Source of the DNA: Rummeliibacillus pycnus
Lineage (GTDB): Bacteria; Bacillota; Bacilli; Bacillales_A; Planococcaceae
DNA length: 64,000 nucleotides
Reading direction: 5' to 3'
Assembly: GCF_002884495.1 (NCBI RefSeq)
Contig: NZ_KZ614145.1
Coordinates: 1,178,001 to 1,242,000 of the forward strand
Below the pieces are notes generated by a model. It searched no databases. It was not told the DNA's origin and saw only the letters and a program-made list of their open reading frames with translations. This document shows positions 26,628-34,746 of this stretch, piece after piece (the first letter of the stretch is position 1; each line of letters opens with the position of its first letter). Position numbers and translations under genes: made by a program.

Positions 26628-27296
26628 TTAATCGTTTTCAAGAATCAATTCTATTTGTGCGATAATTTCTATTCCATGTATTGCTTGTGTAGCAAGTCTA
26701 TCTGCTTCGGTATTCATTTTTCTTGATACATGTTCGTATTCAGGTTGAATGCCTAATTTCTTTAACTGATCATCAATGCGATCAGCCCACTTTGCCAACT
26801 CAGGTTCGAGCACTGCCCATTCACCGTTCATCTGACTAATTACTACTTGAGAATCTCCGATGAACCTGATTGGCATTGTTTTTACATTTAAGAGTTCTAA
26901 TTCAACAATACTTAAATGAAGTGCTGCATATTCTGCTTCATTATTCGAATTCAATCCAACTGTTTGTGCGTTTTTTCGAACACGATAAGGTTTTCCATTC
27001 TGTTCAAAGTAAATAACACATCCTAATCCCGAGATACCTGTTCCGATATCAAATCCACCATCAAAATAAACGGTAATATTATGAGGTTCTCCTTCGACTT
27101 CCTTTAAATATTTTTTCATTTCTTTGATGGTCCAAGTGCTATCAAACTGATCGATAAAAGTAATACTCTTCGCACGGCCCGTTTTTTCTAAATCTTGTGC
27201 AATCTTTAGTCCTTGTTCTGCTGGTATTTCGTCTGAACGAAATACTGTCTCCGTTCCTTTTGGCGTCCTGTATACCCATTCAATAATAATCTTCAT
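26628..27296 (-). CDS. RNase H-like protein with extra N-terminal domain
   Basis: A 222-residue protein. Residues 1-70 form a small basic domain (MKIIIEWVYRTPKGTETVF) that I do not recognise by name; residues 72-205 are a ribonuclease HI fold. The four acidic active-site positions appear present: Asp79, Glu122, Asp148 and Asp199. It should cleave the RNA strand of RNA-DNA hybrids. The ATG at 27296 is chosen because AAGGAG is ten bases ahead; a longer reading has no ribosome site. Related to the YpdQ/YpeP group of Bacillus. Confidence 0.82.
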   Translation of the reverse strand: MKIIIEWVYRTPKGTETVFRSDEIPAEQGLKIAQDLEKTGRAKSITFIDQFDSTWTIKEMKKYLKEVEGEPHNITVYFDGGFDIGTGISGLGCVIYFEQNGKPYRVRKNAQTVGLNSNNEAEYAALHLSIVELELLNVKTMPIRFIGDSQVVISQMNGEWAVLEPELAKWADRIDDQLKKLGIQPEYEHVSRKMNTEADRLATQAIHGIEIIAQIELILEND

Positions 27297-27449
27297 AACA
27301 GGCCTCTCCTTCTTATATCCATCGAATTTTTTCCTTTTTATTTTCTCCAGTGTAGTCAATAATTATGAAAAAGATTTGATACAGTAGATAACAATACCCC
27401 TACCTTACTTTCACCCATCTTTTTATCATACGAGAGACGGTTTCGTGCA

Positions 27450-28370
27450 TTAATGAAATTGCAATTTTTTTTGCTCTACAAAAACACTTACTACTCCAAA
27501 AAACAAAAGTAATACTACGCCAAGGAGCGTAATATTTGACCATTGTAACCTTGGATTGAAAAGTTGGAAAAAGAATGTAAAAACAGGAATGAAACATAAT
27601 GACATCATTACTAAAAAAACTTCACAATATTGAATACCTTTTTGAAGTAGATACATCGGTATTAAAACACCAATGACCGTCATTACTAAAATCCAACTAA
27701 TATTTTCGACTGAATAGGTGAACATTACATCATAGGTAAATATAAACGAAAGCAAAATAATGCCGTAAAATCTTTTTGACAAAATCATCGAAGTTGTCCA
27801 TCCTACTTCACTTAATTGCTTAGAATAGACTGTACATAACACAGCACCAAGTCCACATAATATACTAGCCCCAACGCCAATAATACTATATTGATCCCAA
27901 GTTCGTACTGCAGACTGTCCCGAAAAGATGGCAACAATAAGTAATATACAGGCGCCAAAAATCCCGAGTGCAATCCCCCACTGTGCATTTATTACTCGTT
28001 TCTTTTGTTGAATTGTTAGTAGCAATACAAATAATGGTCCTAATCCCATCTCAAGCGAACTCACAATCGCTGGTTCAATATATTTTAATGCAAAATAAAA
28101 TCCCATGAAAGCTAAAATAGAAGCAATGTTTAACTTAAATAACGATGATCTTGCCTCTTTCCAGCGTGGCTCTACTTTTTGCTTACTTGTGATGAGTTGA
28201 AAAAAGACTGTCGTTATGAAAAAACTTATTCCTGTAAATAGAAATGGGTGTACTGTCTGCACACGATACCCATAATAGACTTGACTGACTGAGGTTAAAA
28301 TTGCTGACAGTAATAAACTTAATACGCCAATCGAATACATTTTGCGTTTATCTTCAACTACAATTTTCAT
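27450..28370 (-). CDS. EamA-family transporter
   Basis: A 306-residue membrane protein with about ten hydrophobic segments in two EamA halves. GFYFALKYIEPAIVSSLEMG near residue 105 is the usual EamA pattern at the end of the first half. The substrate is unknown. The ATG at 28370 sits just after GGGGGA; an ATG four codons upstream is possible but has no ribosome site. It is monocistronic on the minus strand. Confidence 0.8.
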   Translation of the reverse strand: MKIVVEDKRKMYSIGVLSLLLSAILTSVSQVYYGYRVQTVHPFLFTGISFFITTVFFQLITSKQKVEPRWKEARSSLFKLNIASILAFMGFYFALKYIEPAIVSSLEMGLGPLFVLLLTIQQKKRVINAQWGIALGIFGACILLIVAIFSGQSAVRTWDQYSIIGVGASILCGLGAVLCTVYSKQLSEVGWTTSMILSKRFYGIILLSFIFTYDVMFTYSVENISWILVMTVIGVLIPMYLLQKGIQYCEVFLVMMSLCFIPVFTFFFQLFNPRLQWSNITLLGVVLLLFFGVVSVFVEQKKLQFH

Positions 28371-28539
28371 AAATTCCCCCATAAGTGAAAATTTTTATCT
28401 CGAATATGTAGTAAATTGTTCAATCTTCATATACTCTTTTATTCATTTAATACTTCATTAATTGAAAACACTTAAGATCCAAAGACAAAAAACTATAAAT
28501 AAACTTTTAACTAATAAGTTTACCTACAGTTTTTTAGTG

Positions 28540-29169
28540 TTACTTCCTTGTCATTATAAATAAACCTCCGCAATGTGAAATCGGATGAAATTCACATTGC
28601 GAGAATTCTTTCAATACTGGATATAGCTCTTCTTCAACAAAATAATATTCCTCATCGTCCCAATAATTTATACTGTCTCTTCTACAAGTTTCGAGTCGAT
28701 CTCTTGTTTTGAAGGCAATATCACCGATTATTATTTTACCTTCCTCTGATAGTAGAGTTAGTAAGTTTTTAATAAAAGGAATTTTTTCCTCATCTGATAA
28801 GTGGTGCAATGCATAGGTACTGATGATAAAGTCATACTTATTGTTCTTGAAAGAATCAGGGAATCCCTTCGAGATATCCCATTCCATTAAATGTGCAGTC
28901 GGCATTTTAGCTTGTGCAATTTTAATCATCTCTGAAGAAAAGTCTAGACCATCTATAGTGTGTCCCTCTTCATAAAGCTTACTTGTAAGAACAGCTGTTC
29001 CAAATCCTATATCCAAAACTTTCGATTGACTTTTTTGCATAATTTCATTGAAAATAGTATTTAAAATTGTTTTATATCCTGCAAATGGATATTGATTACT
29101 TTCTTCACTCAATTGTACTGTATGATCATAATTATTTGCCCATAGATTAAAACCTTGTTTATTTAACAT
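28540..29169 (-). CDS. Class I SAM-dependent methyltransferase
   Basis: A 209-residue methyltransferase with motif I VLDIGFGTAVLTSKL (about residues 51-65), acidic GLDFSSEMI, and motif IV YDFIISTYALHHL. The fold uses S-adenosylmethionine; the methyl acceptor cannot be told, though the layout resembles small-molecule (UbiE/YrrT type) enzymes rather than Erm rRNA methylases. AGGAGGAG precedes the ATG. A 19-codon leader ORF with strong ribosome site ends 44 bases upstream, and alternative hairpins lie between, suggesting control by translation of the leader. Confidence 0.83.
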   Translation of the reverse strand: MLNKQGFNLWANNYDHTVQLSEESNQYPFAGYKTILNTIFNEIMQKSQSKVLDIGFGTAVLTSKLYEEGHTIDGLDFSSEMIKIAQAKMPTAHLMEWDISKGFPDSFKNNKYDFIISTYALHHLSDEEKIPFIKNLLTLLSEEGKIIIGDIAFKTRDRLETCRRDSINYWDDEEYYFVEEELYPVLKEFSQCEFHPISHCGGLFIMTRK

Positions 29170-29182
29170 GTATGCTCCTCCT

Positions 29183-29222
29183 ATTATTCAAGCGAATAAT
29201 TGAGCACATTTTATTATTCGCT
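29183..29222 (-). promoter_or_regulatory. Alternative hairpins between leader ORF and methyltransferase
   Basis: Arm L (29213-29222) pairs perfectly with arm M (29191-29200). Arm M can instead pair with arm R (29183-29189), which touches the AGGAGGAG of the methyltransferase. L contains the last sense codons and stop of the leader ORF. L:M and M:R are mutually exclusive. The pairing is visible; regulation is inferred. Confidence 0.5.
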
Positions 29223-29273
29223 AAGTTTTCCCTTTACATGTTTGTTCTCTTTCATATCAATAACATTTTTCAT
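29214..29273 (-). CDS. 19-residue leader peptide upstream of the methyltransferase
   Basis: A short frame MKNVIDMKENKHVKGKLSE with GGAGG seven bases before the ATG, an ideal ribosome site. Its stop codon lies in the left arm of a 10-bp hairpin. Forty-four bases separate the stop from the methyltransferase ATG. The arrangement resembles the leader peptides of ribosome-controlled genes. The peptide is basic and soluble, so it is not a membrane toxin. Translation is likely from the ribosome site but unproven. Confidence 0.5.
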   Translation of the reverse strand: MKNVIDMKENKHVKGKLSE

Positions 29274-29357
29274 AATTATTCCTCCTTACATAATAATTAG
29301 AATATTACCATAATTATGTATAATTTTAAACAATTAATTTAATACGCATTTTTAAAG

Positions 29358-29384
29358 AAAAAGCCTCTTCCTAATGAAGAGGCA
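29358..29384 (-). terminator. Terminator after the nitronate monooxygenase gene
   Basis: GCCTCTTC (29363-29370) pairs with GAAGAGGC (29376-29383); on the minus strand TTTTTC follows. Confidence 0.88.
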
Positions 29385-29395
29385 AAATTGGTACA

Positions 29396-30355
29396 TTATA
29401 AAATATTATTTATTCGTCTTTTTCCTTCGTTCGCTGTATAAATGATCTCATCAAACAATTCCTGTACAGTAGGAATATTATTAATCAGTCCCATAACCTG
29501 ACCTGCCCAACCAAAACCTTCTTCAATTTTACCTTCGTAAATATATTTGCGATTTGCTCTACCGCTAATCATATCTTTTAAATCTTCATAGGTAGCTTCT
29601 TTTTGTTCACGGTTGACAATTTCTTCGGTAAAACTTGTTTTTAAAGCACGACCTGGAGTACCCAACGATCTCTCGATTACGATTGTATCTGTTTCTTTTG
29701 CATTTATAATTGCTTCTTTATATACATTATTTGCATGAATACATTCTTTTGTCGCAATAAAGCGGGTACCCATTTCTATCCCTTCAGCACCCAGTGCAAA
29801 TGCAGCAAGCAAGCCTCTTCCATCACCAAATCCACCACTAGCTAAAACTGGTATCGATACAGATTCTACTATCCGTGGTACAAGTACAATAGTGCCAATA
29901 TCTTCCCTGCCTAAATGTCCACCGCCTTCTTGTCCAACTGCCATGACAAGATCAGCACCAAGTTGTTCTGCCTTTTGTGCTTGTCTAACACCAGAAACAA
30001 GAACCATTGTTTTGATGCCTTCATCCTTTACTCTTTCAAGCACTGACTTCGGATTACCTCCTGTAATTGAAATGGCTGGCACCTTTTCTTCAATTGCTAC
30101 TTCCAACAAATCTTCGTGTTTTTGATCATGTCTTGAAATTGCAAAATTCACACCAAACGGATTGTTTGTTAAAGTGCGTACCTTGCGAATCTCTTCTCTA
30201 AGTTTTTCTGGAGTTCCTAAAGTTGCAGCAGTAATTTGGCCTAAACCACCTGCATTTGATACAGCTGCAGCAAGTTCTGCATAAGCTAAATAAGCAAGTC
30301 CCCCTTGAATAATTGGATACTTAATCCCAAGTAAATCTGTTACACGTGTTTTCAA
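29396..30355 (-). CDS. Nitronate monooxygenase / FabK-like flavoprotein
   Basis: A 319-residue TIM-barrel FMN enzyme of the nitronate monooxygenase (2-nitropropane dioxygenase) and enoyl-ACP reductase II family. It begins MKTRVTDLLGIKYPIIQGGL and shows the FMN-phosphate loop regions ASGGFGDGRGLLAAFALGA and GTRFIATKE, with QEGGGHLGR near residue 142. It oxidises nitronates or, less likely, acts in fatty-acid synthesis: no fab genes are nearby. It is monocistronic, upstream of the methyltransferase leader. Confidence 0.85.
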   Translation of the reverse strand: MKTRVTDLLGIKYPIIQGGLAYLAYAELAAAVSNAGGLGQITAATLGTPEKLREEIRKVRTLTNNPFGVNFAISRHDQKHEDLLEVAIEEKVPAISITGGNPKSVLERVKDEGIKTMVLVSGVRQAQKAEQLGADLVMAVGQEGGGHLGREDIGTIVLVPRIVESVSIPVLASGGFGDGRGLLAAFALGAEGIEMGTRFIATKECIHANNVYKEAIINAKETDTIVIERSLGTPGRALKTSFTEEIVNREQKEATYEDLKDMISGRANRKYIYEGKIEEGFGWAGQVMGLINNIPTVQELFDEIIYTANEGKRRINNIL

Positions 30356-30435
30356 ACATTACACCCCCGATGTCATTTAAAACATGATTTAACACCATTA
30401 ATTATACATAATATTCCGAAATTACAATATACTTT

Positions 30436-31158
30436 TTAAACCGCTTTTCTTTGAAAATAGATGTATCCACAAAGAAAGAACAAAATAAATCCCCCTCCGA
30501 CTACGGATATCAATTGTTCCCACGGAATAAAAAAGATATCGTCTGTTTTTCCACCAATATACATCATCGAAAAAGGTTGTGCCCATAGATAGTAGGGTCC
30601 AATATGTTCAGAATTTATTGCTAATATTGACGGTAATGTGAAGATAACATTAACAGCAAAAGGTGCTGCAAAACTATTAAATAACATCGACATCCATAAT
30701 TGCAAAGCAACTAATGGAAAGGTTGCTACCCACCCACCTAAAATACTTTTCCATATAATTTCAATAGGGAAAGGTTCGCTAAATCCTTTAATACTCCCCA
30801 CTGCAACTAACGCGCAAAGATAGAGTAGTTGAATGACCAATACAAGTATTACCAATACAATATATTTAGCGACAAATACTTGCCCCCTTGAAACAGGTAA
30901 CGCCAAAAGTTGTTTCCATCCACCTGCTTGATGTTCATATCTACAAATCAAACTAGACAGCACTCCAGTAATTAGAGGGAGAAATAATAAAGCATACGTT
31001 AAATTCATATATAGTAATGCTTGTTCCCATTCACTTACTTTTACTTCAATAGGTGAATTAATACCTGTCATTAGACCGATTAATGGTCCTATCATAAGAA
31101 TGAATGTTATTTTGGATTTACGTAATTTAAACCATTCTGATTGTAAAATAGCTATCAT
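30436..31158 (-). CDS. ABC transporter permease, lantibiotic-immunity type (second)
   Basis: A 240-residue integral membrane protein with about six segments, beginning MIAILQSEWFKLRKSKIT, characteristic of ABC-2 permeases of the lantibiotic immunity (EpiG/MutG, CprC) type. LLALPVSRGQVFVAKY after the second segment is conserved between the two permeases of this operon. It starts next to the stop of the first permease. Third gene of a three-gene ABC operon, close to a two-component system; the likely job is removal of membrane-active peptides. Confidence 0.8.
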   Translation of the reverse strand: MIAILQSEWFKLRKSKITFILMIGPLIGLMTGINSPIEVKVSEWEQALLYMNLTYALLFLPLITGVLSSLICRYEHQAGGWKQLLALPVSRGQVFVAKYIVLVILVLVIQLLYLCALVAVGSIKGFSEPFPIEIIWKSILGGWVATFPLVALQLWMSMLFNSFAAPFAVNVIFTLPSILAINSEHIGPYYLWAQPFSMMYIGGKTDDIFFIPWEQLISVVGGGFILFFLCGYIYFQRKAV

Positions 31159-31869
31159 TTATTTCACGTCCCTTCTATTAAAATCAAGCATACCGACAAT
31201 ATAAAGCATGCATCCAATAGTTATTCCAAAAACAACATTTAGTATTGGGTTGTCCCATTCATTCACCAAAGATGGCCATTTCCAAATCATCCAATCCGGT
31301 AATGCTGATCCTGTAAAAGCTAAAATCGTTCCAACAATTCCTATAGTAATTGGAATTCCTTGATTTTGACTAACAACTGCAATCCATAATTGTAAGGCTA
31401 ATACTGGAAATGCAGCTAAGAAAGGATAAAAACTATATTTAAATATCTCAAAATATGGAATTGGTTTTCCTAAATCCAGAAACACACCAAATCCAAGTGT
31501 AAAGATCATTAAAAAGCATGATGAAAAAAATAACAAACTAAAAACCACTGCAAATTTGGATAAGTAAACATTTATTTTGCTTACGGGTAGCGCAATCAAC
31601 TGCTTCCACGCATTCGTTTCATCTTCTACACTAACGATTAAAGATGTTAATATGGCAATTCCCAGTACAATTGCAAGTGGTGTAAATGTACTGACATTAT
31701 CTAAATAATATCCCCAATCATCATTACTTTGCTTTAATAGATAATCTTTTCGCACACCGTAATTAACCATTTGCATTGCAACAACACCTAATGGACCTAG
31801 AAATGATAAAAGCCAAAAACCTTTTCGTTTTATTTTAAGAAAATCAGTCACGATTAGATTTCGAATCAT
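31159..31869 (-). CDS. ABC transporter permease, lantibiotic-immunity type (first)
   Basis: A 236-residue permease with about six hydrophobic segments, beginning MIRNLIVTDFLKIKRKGFW and carrying WKQLIALPVSKINVYLSKF, the same pattern as its partner. The two permeases probably form a heterodimer powered by the ATPase encoded upstream. The start overlaps the end of the ATPase gene by four bases, so they are translationally coupled. The family handles lantibiotics and other cationic peptides. Confidence 0.8.
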   Translation of the reverse strand: MIRNLIVTDFLKIKRKGFWLLSFLGPLGVVAMQMVNYGVRKDYLLKQSNDDWGYYLDNVSTFTPLAIVLGIAILTSLIVSVEDETNAWKQLIALPVSKINVYLSKFAVVFSLLFFSSCFLMIFTLGFGVFLDLGKPIPYFEIFKYSFYPFLAAFPVLALQLWIAVVSQNQGIPITIGIVGTILAFTGSALPDWMIWKWPSLVNEWDNPILNVVFGITIGCMLYIVGMLDFNRRDVK

Positions 31870-32777
31870 ACTAATTTCTCTCCCCTTGTCATTTGAAGGA
31901 AGATTTCTTCTAATGATCTTTTTTCTTCTTCAACTCTGTAGATAGATAATCCGTTATGAACTAACGTTTCTACAATTTGTGCAACATTTTCATTTGAACA
32001 ATCAGAAAGGTAAATTAGGTCATCCTTATAAGTAGTGTTTATTCCTCTAGCTAGTAATGATCGCCAAGCCTTCTCACCATCATTCACTTTGAGTGATACA
32101 GATTGATGAGCATATAAACGCATTGCATCTATTGAATCTTGAAATATTAATTTTCCTTTATTTAATATACCTACTGTTGTTGCTATCTGATCAATCTCAG
32201 ATAGTAAATGACTTGATATCAGAACAGTCATATCATATTTTGAAGGAAGGCTCTTGATCAATTCCCTTATCTCAATAATTCCAGATGGATCTAATCCATT
32301 CGTTGGTTCATCTAAAATTAACAATTCTGGATTATGTAATAATGCTGCCGCAATTCCTAACCGTTGCTTCATTCCCAGAGAAAAACCCTTAACCTTCTTA
32401 TTACTTACATTTGTTAAACGTACAATTTCTAATACTTTATGAATTCTTGAAGGTGGTACATTTAAAATCTTTCGAATAGCTTCCAAATTTTCATATGCAG
32501 TCAAATGTGGATAGTATGAAGGGTTTTCAACTAATGCTCCAACTTTTTGTAAAATCTTGATTCTATCCTTTTTTAAATCTTTTCCAAATATGTGGATGTC
32601 TCCAGAGGTTGGCTTCATCAAACCTAAAAGCATGCGAATGGTTGTCGTCTTTCCAGCTCCATTCGGCCCCAGGAATCCATATATTTCCCTTTTGGGTATT
32701 TTTAACTCTACTCCATCAACTGCTTTTTCATTTCCAAAACTTTTTGACAAGTTCTCCGTATGTACTATATATTCCAT
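31866..32777 (-). CDS. ABC transporter ATP-binding protein, BcrA/lantibiotic-immunity type
   Basis: A 303-residue ATPase with Walker A GPNGAGKTTT, signature FSLGMKQRLGIAAALL, Walker B LLILDEPTNGLDP and the H-loop SSHLLSEI. The C-terminal 80 residues are typical of the BcrA/NodI group. The ATG of MEYIVHTENL is preferred over a GTG three codons earlier because AGAGG is correctly spaced for the ATG. First gene of a three-gene operon; three perfect 11-bp repeats lie upstream and are probably bound by the nearby response regulator. Confidence 0.88.
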   Translation of the reverse strand: MEYIVHTENLSKSFGNEKAVDGVELKIPKREIYGFLGPNGAGKTTTIRMLLGLMKPTSGDIHIFGKDLKKDRIKILQKVGALVENPSYYPHLTAYENLEAIRKILNVPPSRIHKVLEIVRLTNVSNKKVKGFSLGMKQRLGIAAALLHNPELLILDEPTNGLDPSGIIEIRELIKSLPSKYDMTVLISSHLLSEIDQIATTVGILNKGKLIFQDSIDAMRLYAHQSVSLKVNDGEKAWRSLLARGINTTYKDDLIYLSDCSNENVAQIVETLVHNGLSIYRVEEEKRSLEEIFLQMTRGEKLV

Positions 32778-32796
32778 TTTCCTCACCTCTTGTTCT

Positions 32797-32825
32797 ATAT
32801 TAGAAAATCTAGGTTAAAACTAGGT
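32797..32825 (-). promoter_or_regulatory. Promoter of the ABC operon
   Basis: TAATAT at 32797-32802 (minus strand) is a fair -10. The hexamer 17 bases upstream (ACCTAG) is far from TTGACA, as expected for an activator-dependent promoter. CCTAG occurs twice, 11 bases apart, within it. Confidence 0.45.
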
Positions 32826-32834
32826 AAGAAGGAA

Positions 32835-32867
32835 GTTTAAATTTTGTTTAAATTTTGTTTAAATTTT
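32835..32867 (-). repeat. Three perfect 11-bp direct repeats, likely response-regulator site
   Basis: GTTTAAATTTT (plus strand) occurs three times without a gap. The block begins about 10 bp upstream of the -35 position of the ABC operon. OmpR-family regulators bind direct repeats spaced about one helical turn, so the regulator encoded at 34743-35411 is the natural candidate. Confidence 0.65.
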
Positions 32868-32904
32868 CTATTTCAAATAATCTAAAAATCCCATTAATAA
32901 AAAA

Positions 32905-32931
32905 ATGATTTCTGCACAAGACAGAAATCAT
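32905..32931 (-). terminator. Terminator between regulatory and ABC operons
   Basis: ATGATTTCTG (32905-32914) pairs with CAGAAATCAT (32922-32931), followed on the minus strand by a T tract. Confidence 0.88.
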
Positions 32932-33052
32932 CTTTCGAATAACTAAGATACTGTACAACCTAAATGCATTTCAGGTAATCAACTAAGGGAACAAGTATAA
33001 AAAACTCGACCTTTTTAAGTTCCAATAACCACCCGTTTAGAGACCTTCAAGC

Positions 33053-33244
33053 TTAATTTGCTAATCTAATTGAATACATATGAATTACAAATAACATTAC
33101 TCCGATTACTAAAAATGGAAGTAATAAAGCAATTAAAAATGGAAGTGAAAATGAAAACATACAAATTATTAGTCCGCCTATAACAAATAGATTACCACTA
33201 AATCTTTGTACTTTATTCCAGTTACTTTCATTATTACTTTGCAT
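33053..33244 (-). CDS. Small two-helix membrane protein
   Basis: A protein of about 63 residues from the ATG of MQSNNESNWNKVQRFSG; a TTG eight codons earlier is also possible. It has two closely spaced hydrophobic segments (FVIGGLIICMFSFSLPF and the following LIALLLPFLVIGVMLFVI). I do not recognise the family. It lies behind the histidine kinase gene on the same strand and before a terminator, so it probably belongs to the regulatory operon; it could tune the kinase or be a small envelope protein. No strong ribosome site is seen. Confidence 0.5.
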   Translation of the reverse strand: MQSNNESNWNKVQRFSGNLFVIGGLIICMFSFSLPFLIALLLPFLVIGVMLFVIHMYSIRLAN

Positions 33245-33326
33245 CAATCCATTTAACTTGTTCCTCAACTGTTTGTGTAAATTCGTCTATTGGTTCTGCT
33301 AAAACACTTTGTTGAATAGTTAGCAT
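33234..33326 (-). CDS. Possible small ORF between kinase and membrane protein
   Basis: An open frame encodes MLTIQQSVLAEPIDEFTQTV and ends VKWIDAK, 30 residues from its ATG. The same frame stays open about 20 codons further upstream (NAYKIRLDEAKGAEK), right after a GAGGGTG ribosome site, but with no start codon there; a different-frame ATG at that place stops after six codons. It may be a frameshifted small gene. Low certainty. Confidence 0.3.
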   Translation of the reverse strand: MLTIQQSVLAEPIDEFTQTVEEQVKWIDAK

Positions 33327-33390
33327 TTTTTCAGCACCCTTTGCTTCATCTAATCTAATTTTGTAAGCATTGAAATCACCCTCTTCTTAT

Positions 33391-34746
33391 CTAAGAATTT
33401 TTCATAATTGTAATCGTTGTACCATTTATGGTTGATTCTATTTGCCATTCAAGCTCCATATTTTTTATCATTAAGTCTATAATTGATAACCCTATCCCTT
33501 CACCTTTTTCGTTTGAGATTGCGTTCATGCCTTTTCCCCGGTCCGAAATAACAATAGCATCATATTGAGTGGTAGATATGGTTTTAACACTTACAAATAA
33601 ACCTTCCTTTGCATGACGGAGTACATTTTGAAGTATATTATCTAATATTCTCCCCAACCAGATGGGGTCAACTTGCCAATATTGAAGGTCAAAAGATTGT
33701 AAGTCTACTTCAATCGTAAATCCTTCTTTTTCAAATACAGGATACCAACTGGCAATACTTTCTCGAACTTGACGTACTATATCCACTTGGTCAGGATTAA
33801 ACTTATATTTACTTGCCATCAATAACGTATATGACATTAAGTTTTCAATTAGATGATCAATATTTAAAACAGATTTTTCTAATGCTTTTACTGTTTTTTT
33901 TCCTTCTTGTGTTAACTCTTCCTTACTTATCGTATAAGTTTGTGCACGAATTTTCGTTAAAGGTGTTCGTAAGTCATGTGAGAGGTTTGCGATTAACTCT
34001 CTTCTTAGTTTTTCTTCTTTCTGTTCACGCTGTTTACTTTCTCTTAACTCTACAACCATTTGATTAAATGTCTGTTCTAGTTGTCCAATTTCATCTTTCT
34101 TTTTTACCTCTATCTCTATGGGGAGCTGATCGACATCCCGAATTGTCATGGCATCTTGTAAATGTAACAATCTCTTTCGAATACTTTTGAAAAAAAAGAA
34201 AGAAACAATGATAAAAAGAATGATAATCGATAACATTACTATAGCTAACAATGTGCCATATTTTTCGTTGGCTTTAACTATTGGTGGATTAAATGTTTTT
34301 CTTGGGATTTGTAAAACAACAAAACCATGAGATGTATCTTTTCCTACAAACGCAATAACTGTATATGGATCACTAGCATAACTTTCTTTCATAAATTTTG
34401 CAGTATATGCTGGACCCCATTTATTTGACATTCGGGGTTTAACATTTACTTTTTCTGACAAAACGCCATTCTGATCGATCCAAAACATTGTTGCTTCTGG
34501 ATAATTCTTTTTCCATTTTTTAAAAAGACTACGGACATTTTGACTGGTGTCACTTTTTATATTATTAGCAGCTTTATGCCATTTCTCTTCAACTAATTCT
34601 GGGCTATTTTTATTACTATTTTCTAAATGATTATCTATATTAACAATAAATATTGCGATTCCTAAATAAGCTATTTGAACAATTGATATAGCCATCAATA
34701 TAATCAGCATATATTTTGCTAATAGAGACCGAAAGAATTTTTTCAT
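33391..34746 (-). CDS. Sensor histidine kinase
   Basis: A 451-residue membrane kinase. First membrane helix about 12-36, an extracytoplasmic sensor loop of about 130 residues, second helix about 165-188, HAMP, then the dimerisation/phosphoacceptor region with His257 in ANLSHDLRTPLTK, and an ATPase domain with N box NILQNVLRHA and G boxes DRGKGMN and GEGIGLSI. It overlaps the response-regulator gene by four bases and is coupled to it. The neighbouring lantibiotic-type ABC operon suggests it senses cell-envelope peptides. Confidence 0.92.
   Translation of the reverse strand: MKKFFRSLLAKYMLIILMAISIVQIAYLGIAIFIVNIDNHLENSNKNSPELVEEKWHKAANNIKSDTSQNVRSLFKKWKKNYPEATMFWIDQNGVLSEKVNVKPRMSNKWGPAYTAKFMKESYASDPYTVIAFVGKDTSHGFVVLQIPRKTFNPPIVKANEKYGTLLAIVMLSIIILFIIVSFFFFKSIRKRLLHLQDAMTIRDVDQLPIEIEVKKKDEIGQLEQTFNQMVVELRESKQREQKEEKLRRELIANLSHDLRTPLTKIRAQTYTISKEELTQEGKKTVKALEKSVLNIDHLIENLMSYTLLMASKYKFNPDQVDIVRQVRESIASWYPVFEKEGFTIEVDLQSFDLQYWQVDPIWLGRILDNILQNVLRHAKEGLFVSVKTISTTQYDAIVISDRGKGMNAISNEKGEGIGLSIIDLMIKNMELEWQIESTINGTTITIMKNS

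Noticed and set aside
28540-29169. Erm-type rRNA methyltransferase because of the leader peptide
   Set aside because: The motifs and length fit a small-molecule type class I methyltransferase; Erm hallmarks were not seen.
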